Shown here in pieces: positions 47,670-64,000 of a DNA stretch of 64,000 bases. The notes below the pieces were generated by a model. It worked only from the letters and a program-made list of their open reading frames with translations. It was not told the origin of the DNA and did no database searches. Source of the stretch: Phalacrocorax aristotelis (lineage: Eukaryota > Chordata > Aves > Suliformes > Phalacrocoracidae); NCBI RefSeq assembly GCF_949628215.1, contig NC_134297.1:2232001-2296000 (forward strand). The letters run 5' to 3'. Position 1 is the first letter of the stretch. Each line of letters starts with the position of its first letter. The translations under genes and the position numbers were made by a program.

Positions 47670-49850
47670 ATGGCGGGCGCGGCGCTGGAGCGGGTCGCGC
47701 AGCTCTGGTCGCTGCTGGACGACATGGCGGAGAACGATCCCCAGGCCTACCGCCAGCTCCTGCGGCAGCAGCGCGCCGAGGCCGAGCGGCTCCGCGCCCC
47801 GCCGGAGCCTCACCTGTGCCTGCGGGCCCGGCCCGCGGTGTGTGCTCGGGGTTGGGGCTCGGGCTCCCGCCCGGGTGCGGGAGCGGGTACGAGGGCGACC
47901 GGTGGGCCGGAGGGACCAGGGCGGGCAGGGCGCTCAGCGCGGCTCGGTCTCTTGCAGGGCGCGGTCGGGGGGCCGCTGTTCGTCAACGTCTGCGGGTGGA
48001 AAAGGGTTCCGGCGCCCGCGGCCCCCACTGACCCCACGCCCGTCAGTGCCGGGCCGCTTGAAGAGGTGCCTGGCGAAGGAGGTACGTCCCGAAAGAGGTG
48101 CGCCTCGGCCCGAATGCATTTCTCGTGACACTCACGCAGATCCCCGCTGCTACACCGCATGGTGCTGTGCCGCAGCCAGCTCGGGGCGGGGGCGGCAAGG
48201 GCTCCGAGTCCCTCCTTTTTGATAAAAAGCTGAACAAACACAAAAATTGGACGCCTCTAAATCCTGGAAGGAATATAGTCACCAGGCATCTCTTTGACCA
48301 CATACACTCATGCCCCCTTGGATCATGTTCCTATGCTTCTTGAACAGAGGGGCTGCAGGGTCAGCACACGGAGAGGTTTCGTTTCTAGACGAGGTTGATA
48401 GCTTCTGGGCAGAAAGCTAATTCTATAAATTAATTTCCTTTGCTTTTAAATCAAGAGATTATAAAAAACACCAGCACGTGGTTTCATAGCAACAATTCTG
48501 ACACACAACTTTTCTCTAGACCTTTACAGTATTATAGATGTTGCATATAACCCAGATGTTCTTCAGAGGGGAGAAGAAAACCCACAAAAAATGGAACACT
48601 TGATCCATTTGACACTTAAAGTTGTTGAAAAACGATGCGACCTTATTCTTTCTCCTTTGTACACCATCGAATCATTCAAATTGAAAGGAAGCCTGGAAGC
48701 AATGCAGCAACGCCTGAAAGGAAGGCAGATGCCAGCCCCGCAGCTCAGTCAGAACATAAAGAAAGGTATGTAGAGATCTGTTGCCGCTTTTCTTTGAGGA
48801 CCTATCAGAATCTCCAGAAAATTTTCTCAGGCCTTATCTCTCTAACCCCAGTTCTTTCCATAAGCATAAACCAAATGCTTCTCTCTAAAAATTCAGAATA
48901 AGGCAGCAGTGGTTATACCAATCATCAGTTTAACCCTGCTGGCCTATCTGCAGTCATCTCTGGTGCTTTACAATTAAGAAACTGTAGTGACACTGGAATA
49001 ACAATTTCCCGTTTTCCTATATCCACTAAACATGGGAACTCTGCTAGGGTTTGATCCTTTGAGATGCTAACTTTCCTTTGCTCTAACCTGAGTAAAAGGA
49101 ATTGCTGCTCTAAGTAGTAATCTGAAAACAACTTTTGTCCCATCGGCAGTAAAAGCAAATCATAGACAAAGGAGAAATTGCCAGTAACAGTCTTCAGCTG
49201 ACAAAATTGCTAATTACAATTAATTACTGTTGAAACTTTAGCGATATATTTGCCAAGTGGCATAACGTTACAGTTCTTAGTAACCGAGTGATATGTGTGA
49301 AAAACTTATTTTTCTTGAAAGAACTGACACTTGATCAGCTGCTACACACTATGGAAGCCGAGGACTGCAGCAACGGTCCTGTGCTCCTGAAGGAAGAAAG
49401 CGTGACACAGTCTAAAGGGCGTCTGATAGAGGAAATTACCAGTAATGAAATGTCAGAGAAGCTAAATCCCCCTGTTTATGAAATGATCACCGTGAAGGAT
49501 GCAAACAAGAAACCACTCAGAATTGAACTCAAAGTTGAATTGCCTAAGGTTAGCTCTGTTTCTGAGTGTGACCTGAGAATTTCAAAGGTAAGATGGCAGA
49601 ACGAATAACATTGTGTTTTCTGTCTAGTATCAAATTCCTAGAAATGCTCACTGCAAGGTCATCATCAAATAGTTAACCAAATATTTTCACTTTCTTTGTT
49701 TAGGATGACATAACCATTGAAGTCCCTGAAAAATACAAATTACAACTAGATCTGCCAGAATTGGTGGACGCAGAAACAACTACAGCAGCATTTCACAAAG
49801 GAAAACGGGTATTGTTTATCACAGTGCCAGTTGCCAAGCCAGACCCTTAA
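47670..49850 (+). CDS. PIH1D2: PIH1D2, PIH1 domain-containing protein 2
   Basis: PIH proteins are HSP90 co-chaperone adaptors (R2TP-like); several act in cytoplasmic preassembly of axonemal dyneins. Five coding exons: 47670-47837, 47958-48081, 48520-48765, 49322-49587 and 49704-49850. They total 951 nt, 316 residues (human 315). The PIH1 N domain covers roughly residues 40-165, with PLFVNVCGWKRVPAP and SIIDVAYNPDVL, then ESFKLKGSLEAMQQRLKGRQ. A linker with ELTLDQLLHTME leads to a C-terminal CS-like beta domain (residues about 225-315), with PVYEMITVKDANKKPLRIEL, VELPKVSSVSECDLRISKDD and a final VLFITVPVAKPDP. Exon 1 uses a GTGTGT donor. The start is the first ATG after the bidirectional promoter and gives the family-typical N-terminal helix (QLWSLLDDMAENDPQAYRQL). 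Confidence 0.93.
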
Positions 49851-49940
49851 AGACTGCATTCTGCTCAGTCTGTGTTCACAGATGACAGAACAAAACAAAA
49901 GCCCAGAATGAGAATCCTAACTTTTAGATGATGAGGTTTT

Positions 49941-52811
49941 TTTATTGACCTTCTAATCATCAGGGGTGAATAGGTCAGATGTATTCAGAAGATGCATGTT
50001 AGAAAAGGAAGCCTGAAGGAATACTAACACCACCAAACTTAGGGGGGAAAAAAAAAAAAAGTAAATACACAAGGTGTACTGGAGTACGTTAACAGCTGTA
50101 GTAAAGAACCATAAATGCATACATGCTTTATGATTCATTGTACCTCAAGGTACAGCAATAACAGTTGTGAAGTCTTTTTGCTAAATAAATTGGTTACTGG
50201 ATTCACATGGTTAGAGCAGCTCTCACATGTATTTAATGCTGGAACAACCAGTAGAGGTGTGTCACACACAGTTGCCCTGCGTGCTCCTGCTGTTCTCTTC
50301 AGGACAAGCTCTGCTGATCTTAACTGGCATAGGCTTTGTAGTCTTTTCAGTCACTGAATACGCTTGATCTCACTTCTTACCACTTCGGTCATCTCTCAGT
50401 GAGACCATAAAACAACAGACCTATTCTGTACTATTCAAAATAGCATATAGAGATTCAAAGCCCAGGAACACTTAGTGTGACACTAGCAACCAAAAAACAA
50501 TCTTGAAGCACTTCAACTAGGAAAACTATCTGCATTGGTTTACACTAATACCCAAAATACAAAGTAATACAAAGTCACACAAAACAACTTCAAGGATTAC
50601 TAAGCATTACTATAATTAATTGGGAAGGGAGCAAACAAAAGTTTAAGTGATCTTAGCTTCATGATTGGTGTCGTAGTATGTCATTCTTACAGCTTCTATG
50701 ACATTTGCACTACAACTGTGTTTCTGCACCAATGTTCGTCAGGTCAGAAATGGAAACAGACAAATTGGTTTTGAATTGCAACTTCAAAATACAGGCCTAC
50801 AAAAGAGCAGTAACTCCTGGCTTTCCCCCTTCTTTGTTTCAAAGCAACTTAGAAGGCTGCACTGAAGTACTGTTCAGTGGTTAGAGTTACAAGTTCAAGG
50901 TGAAATTCTATCACTGCATGAGCCGAGCTGGCTTGTTGCAGGATGCAAGCAGCACCAGAAGTCACTATCAGCGCTCCAAGCAGAAGCACTGGATAAGATT
51001 TTGAGTTGCAAGTGTTCCAGAGTCTGACAGTCATTCAGAGAGCATTTCCATAGGTAAGCTGTTTAGTGTTTTTACTGCAGGAAGAACGTGAAAGGTCGCT
51101 GTAACTAGAATTTGAGGTTCTGGTGAGCAAGGAAGATTGAAGTTCACTGCTGCATGACAGTAATAAAGCATGTACGATTGTGCAACATTTGTCATTACAG
51201 ATTAAGGTTAATAGGGTGAGTTTCACTATCACACTGAAAGGCTAAACAGCTCTGATTCTGCTGTAGCAGTACAGTAAGCCACACATGACTGAATAGAAAA
51301 AAGCACTGGAACGTGTTTTAGTAGTTGTCAATTCCAAACATTTAATAGAATGTAGGTTCACTAGAGCGAGTCTGGAACCACAATATTTTAGATCATTAAA
51401 GAAAACCCAAAACCTTAATGCACTTTTTTTGCTTAAGCCAGGCATGAAAACCAGGTATCACAGCAACCAGACATTAAATAGTCCCACAAAAATATTTAAT
51501 TTCCACAGTATTTTCTTTCAATGTCTTCAGTGAATTTTGTAGAACTTTACAGGAGACAATACTTAATGCAATATACAGAGTAACAGATCCACTTTAACTT
51601 TTTCTTTCTTTTTTGTAAACTTCTTGCCCCCTATTTAATTCTCCTGGTCACTTTGTAATTACTACACAGTCATCCTCTTTACATTAACATTTCCATGTGG
51701 AAAGTGGAATTTAAGAATGTTCAGCACCACACCCCTTTCAGGATACAATGACTGGAGTAACTGGACAAAAGTCCAACAAACTACGGAAGCATTTTACATA
51801 CAATATATACATGGATAGCACGTTCTGCAGCTTACTGAGGCTGAGACAACACAGAGAATTCGGGGAAGAACTACCATACCAGTGACTAACTCAGAGCTCT
51901 CTATGTTAGAATGTCTGAAAAAAGGAATCCCAAACATTCAAGTCATCACACGATTAATATCCACTGATAGGATTATCAGTGTGTGTGATTTGCCTATATT
52001 GGATTCCAACACACAGATTCTCTTGAACATTCTGCAAAACAGTTACTTCCATGGCACCATAGTCTGACTTAGCAAGAGGAATAGCAATTAAAGAGAGTTT
52101 TCATACAAAAAGCACATGTAAGTGAAAGTCCACAAGAAGACAGCACATTCCCTGTGGTATCTGAGAGCTGTGACCCCACAGATATCAGTGTTCTTTCACC
52201 TTACTTTAAAGTGCTCAAAAGGGATCACGTAGCTGAGAAGGTCCAGACCAGTGCCAAATTCCAAGAGAGATTTGGAGTGCTAGCACTTGGCCTTTGAGAA
52301 ACTATTCCCAGGCGCTTCAGTCCCTTAGTGCATCTCTCATACTTGCCCACCCCAGCAGAACAGGATAATGAGGGAATTCACCTTCTATTAACTTGTACGT
52401 TTCAGTTACGATCTCATCTGAACTCCTGTGAAGAGATGTTTATAATTCAAATTTCTGAGAACACCGAGGTCATGAAATCATTTTGTATGCACCCCCCTGT
52501 TCACCATAGTTGAGAAGCAGATAGCAGTATGCATACTGCCTGGATCATGTTTAAGTCTGGGATGCTTAACTCTGTTTTGGAAGAGTTTGCAAGTTAACTA
52601 ACTGTATAAAAATACAGTATAGCTGTAATATTGCTCTGAAAAGCACTTCTGCAAACTTTTTCTGTACAGACTGGTAATAACATTACCAGATAATATAATA
52701 CATCTTTAAAATAAAAAAGGAACTATTTTAATAAGTCTGAACACTAAAGTCTAAATAGCTTGTTTAAAACAAAACAGTGTGACCCAGGAAAATGTTGCTT
52801 GCATGGTTAAA
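49941..52811 (-). other. Probable DLAT 3' UTR, ending near 49941
   Basis: Nothing coding was recognised between the DLAT stop (52812) and PIH1D2. On the minus strand the AATAAA at 49946-49941 (plus TTTATT) is one candidate 3' end. Its use would give a 2.9-kb UTR that overlaps the PIH1D2 3' UTR antisense. Other, shorter ends are possible. Confidence 0.4.
50184..50189 (+). terminator. PIH1D2 polyadenylation signal candidate
   Basis: AATAAA about 335 bases after the PIH1D2 stop, followed by a T/G-rich stretch. Confidence 0.5.
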
Positions 52812-60576
<7,765 letters not shown>

Positions 60577-61020
60577 GCCGGAGCCGGAGCCGCGCCGCGC
60601 CGCGCCGCCGCCACCGCTCGGTGACCTCCTCCGTCCGGGCACGGCGCCGCACGACACTGCCGCGCTGCCGTAAAGCGCGGCGGAGAGATGGTGGGCGGGG
60701 TCGTCGTGTAATGGCGGCGGGAGGCCTGCGGGGCCGCACTGCGCAGCGGCGGGACGGACGGGAGCGGTGCGGGGGCTGCAGAGGCACTGGGAGCCCGGCC
60801 CGGGCAGCGGGCTACCGGGGGGACGGCCCCGGCGGCCGCCCGCTCTCTGCCCCACGGCCGCGGCGCATAGCGGGCCCGCTGTGCCCCCGCGGAGAGCAGG
60901 GCTGCCGGAGGCTCCGCGGGGACAGGCGCTCCGCGTGGTGCCGCACGCCGGCGCGGCCCGGCGCTCCCGCGGCAGCGGGTGGAGGAGCCCGGTAGGTGGA
61001 GGGCTCACGTCAGCGACGGG
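60577..61020 (-). promoter_or_regulatory. CpG-island promoter of DLAT
   Basis: GC- and CpG-rich DNA extends from inside DLAT exon 1 (about 60050) to about 61000. It has an NRF-1-like half site (CTGCGCAGC near 60738) upstream of the start codon and no TATA box. Long open frames on both strands across this island are compositional. Confidence 0.7.
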
Positions 61021-64000
61021 AACTCGCCCAGAGTCAGAAAATCGGGCTGTTGCCAAAGCGATACATCGTATCTTCGTGGAATACCCACCCGATACTGCAA
61101 CGGCCCCTCTGGGTTTCTCCTGGTCGCTATCACACGGCCCAGGTTTAAAGCCAGGTCCCAGTTCAATATGGGGACACGTGAATCCAGAAGGTATTCCATG
61201 GAGCTGTTGTGATGATAGCTTCTGCCGGGGAGCCAGCAGCACAGGCTCCCCCAAAGACTTCCCCCATGCTTTGGAAGGAACGGAGTTTTCTCAGGGGGTT
61301 GGAAAGCTCAGGGGCAGAGGGCTTAGGTGGCTAGCACCATATGCAGTAAAATCCCATCACGGGCATTGCTGCTGTTTTAGCCATGCTAAATGATTTAGGA
61401 GCGGCTGCTCCTAAGTGTATGGGACTGGCCTTGACTGAGCTCAGCCAGTTGCAGCACTTTACACAACTCTGGTGGTGGAAGCAGTAAAATTTGCTATCAC
61501 CCAGGTACCTGAGCAGAGCTTGTGTTTTGATTTTTTTATTGTTCATACCAATTTTAAAAGTAAATGTAGATTTTACTAACACTCTGAGCCTGCTCTGCAG
61601 TGCATGTGATTCTAAGTCTCCCAAGTCTCAGAAAACACAAGCTTTCCTAAAACATTGTGGTTAAGTGATAGAAAAGGTTTTCTCTAGGACCAATGGGAGG
61701 CTAACCGTAAGCACCCCAAGTGATTTATGTGCTGTAACCCTACCCATGCATTCTCATGTCAAAGCCATCTTCCCCTTCAGTAGCACTGAACAGACTCAAG
61801 TTTGCAAACCCCATTTTATTAAGATAACTGTTTGGTCCACTAATCCTAGGCTTATCCAGTCAGGTAATGTCTGGTTTAGATGTACAGATGAAACCCCACC
61901 TTCCTACAGAACAGGTGTTAGAATAACTGCCCTAAGTGACAAATGCAAACATCAGAGTTTCTATGAAAATAGAATTTTACACATAGCATGTATGTTACAT
62001 ATGTAAGTTACAAGTATAGGAATAGGAAAGTAACTTTGAAGAAAGTTTGAAAGAAATAAAGATTCAAGAAAGTGAAAAATACAAGTCCGGGATATGGTAT
62101 TAAGAGCGCATCCCCAGTGTTAGAGCAGTGCCAAACTGATTTAAAAGCAACATCTTTTGCTTTTATCAGAAAGACACACCTGGCCACTGCCTTTTCCACC
62201 TGATACCTCTTATCCCCATGCCTAATATTCCTTACCTCCTCCAGACCCCTTTCTGTCTATCATGCAAAGGTAAAAAGTCTGAAGAAGGCTGCAGTATGAG
62301 TAGAGAAATAAAGCTGAACCCAAACTGCTGTGGGATACAGCTCATCAGAGCAGCAGCCCTTCAGCTTCAGTGACAGCAATTGCAGCAATTCTACCTTTGC
62401 TATCACAGAGGGGAGCTCCATATAGGAACCCAAGAACAGAGCACTGCTATCCGGTCCGTCTCAGGGGATGTCTTCTTTTGTCCTAGCTTACAGGTGGTGT
62501 TAGCATGGATGAAAGGTACATGACTGCCAGCCCCCAAAAGCAAGCTTTTTGTCCAGTCTTGCTCCTTCCCAAATACAGCCCATTGTTGCTCTGGAGATCG
62601 TGTTTCCATACAGGGTTCAGTTCTTGGCTCTTTGGTGGCAGTAAGCATATTAAATGTGACCACGGCTAGTTATCTGAATTGATCTAAGAACAACAGGCTG
62701 TTTTCTGTGTTAGTTAACAACTATTTTCTTCATGGGAAAACTGGATAGCTAGGGCAAGGCTGGATTGAAGCCTTATCCATTAGAAGCTCTGAACATATTA
62801 ACAGCCTCCTGTGTCTTCAATACTCCAAAAACAAACTGCTCATCTTTGAGTGGCAGAGAAGGATATGGAACTGGCAACTACAGACCTTGAAAACTGTCTT
62901 AATTTTCTCCATAAAATTCTAGCCTGGGTGCGTGGCTCTTGCTGAAGTAAAATTCATGAGTAAAACCTGAAGAAATAAACACTTGAGAAAAATTTGCAAT
63001 TCAAATACAGTTGATTTCTGTATAACAACCCCACGCTCTCTTTACCAAACCACTAGAGATCATGCAACGAGAAACTATTTCCAGGGAAGAAGAAAATATT
63101 TGTTTCTTTTCCAAAGGAGATTTATTCCCCCCCTGTAGCCCATTGATGAACTTGTTCATTGAGGAACTCTTCTACTGCTGTTTGTAAGGAGAAAGTCACC
63201 ATAACCAATTGTCCAGAACAGGAGGTATGTTGAGTTGTGCCAATGTGGCACAGTGCCACGTAAGAGCCTCGAGTTACTTCCTGGACAGCGAAGCAGTGAG
63301 AAAATAAATAATATCCTTGGTGCCTATCAAAGCTGGCAAAAATATAAAACCCAGTAGGAACTAGCTGGATTTCCATAGTAAAATCAAGTTATGAGCCCAG
63401 TGCTGTGTTAACAGGAGACAATACAAAACATCTCAGCATCCACTAGAAAATGCGTAAAACACAGTATAATGCGTGCAGAAATATACAGAAAGTACTTGCA
63501 CTAGTATAAAAATATCCACAGTCCTCAGACAAATGTAAACCGGTACAAAATAATTCCAGGAACAGGAACATGTTTTCAAAAGGACATGTTAATATAAAAC
63601 AGTAAAACCAGGTTCACCCTCTCAGGTTCAGCCTCACGCACAGCACAGACACACAGGTAGTCCACGGAAGGGCGACATGTACCAAGAATGAGTAGAGCCT
63701 TGACTTGCTGTTTGACCTTGACAGTGTCTGCTGCACATCGCAGCCAGCACTCTGGAAGTACAGCTGACTGGCAGCAGAAGGGCAGAGACAGGCAATGCAG
63801 AAACAAACAAACAAATCCCATAAAACAAAAAAGAAAAACCCATCCTAAAGGATTTTAGGGCTTGTTCTTTCCCAAGCAGTCATTTATTTCCTGATCCTTC
63901 AGGCATACCAGGAACTGGTGGTGTAACTGACGGGATTTATCCTGCTGGTGTGGCTAAGTGTTTGGTGGCCCTGATAATGAATGGACAGCAGCACACAGTG
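61021..64000. other. No coding exon recognised; probably DIXDC1 3' UTR by synteny
   Basis: In human, DIXDC1 ends just upstream of DLAT in the same orientation, so its 3' UTR would lie here on minus. A minus-strand AATAAA at 63125-63120 (TTTATT on plus) is a possible transcript end. I found no DIX-domain coding sequence. The minus frame at 63122-63376 shows no family I recognise. Confidence 0.35.

Noticed and set aside
46900-48222. 440-codon plus frame across the NKAPD1/PIH1D2 promoter
   Set aside because: It is antisense to NKAPD1 exon 1 and out of frame with PIH1D2; a compositional artefact of the CpG island.
63122-63376. 84-codon minus frame near a polyadenylation signal
   Set aside because: Its stop overlaps the AATAAA, and I recognise neither DIXDC1 nor any other family; more likely 3' UTR.

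Overview
The window is vertebrate nuclear DNA, most likely from a bird. It contains split genes with GT-AG introns, CpG-island promoters, CR1-type LINE debris and a young ERV-L-type endogenous retrovirus. Its proteins read as avian orthologs; for example, IL18 carries an LECD/A processing site. The gene order matches the conserved block of human 11q23 and chicken chromosome 24, here shown inverted: BCO2, TEX12, IL18, SDHD, NKAPD1, PIH1D2, DLAT. The species cannot be fixed from the sequence alone.

Layout. 0.35-8.5 kb: the 5' end of BCO2 (minus), which runs off the left edge. 9.3-10.6 kb: an ancient CR1-like LINE remnant. 12.47-12.63 kb: a palindromic MITE. 13.9-15.6 kb: complete TEX12 (minus, four coding exons) with a CpG-island promoter holding a 50-bp minisatellite. 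17.94-25.02 kb: a near-complete ERV-L provirus with 5-bp target duplications and a long open pol; a second retroviral LTR sits antisense inside its 5' LTR. 25.9-26.8 kb: a CpG island, possibly the IL18 upstream promoter. 29.6-33.2 kb: IL18 (plus), including a 9-nt micro-exon. 35.7-41.4 kb: SDHD (minus, four exons). 42.1-47.5 kb: NKAPD1 (minus, five exons). 47.7-50.2 kb: PIH1D2 (plus, five exons), head-to-head with NKAPD1 over a 197-bp bidirectional promoter. 49.9-60.6 kb: DLAT (minus, 14 coding exons), convergent with PIH1D2. 61-64 kb: no coding exon recognised; by synteny probably the 3' UTR of DIXDC1.

The genes are neighbours by ancestry, not an operon. SDHD (complex II membrane anchor) and DLAT (pyruvate dehydrogenase E2) are core mitochondrial metabolism. 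BCO2 is a mitochondrial carotenoid-cleaving oxygenase. IL18 is a pro-inflammatory cytokine. TEX12 is a meiotic synaptonemal-complex protein. PIH1D2 is an HSP90 co-chaperone-like protein of the ciliary dynein-assembly family, and NKAPD1 is a basic, serine-rich protein of poorly known function. Human TIMM8B lies between SDHD and NKAPD1; no copy was found here.

All exon boundaries were set by hand from splice signals, reading phase and remembered ortholog sequences. No alignment was run. For every multi-exon gene described as complete, the summed coding length is a multiple of three and close to the known family length.
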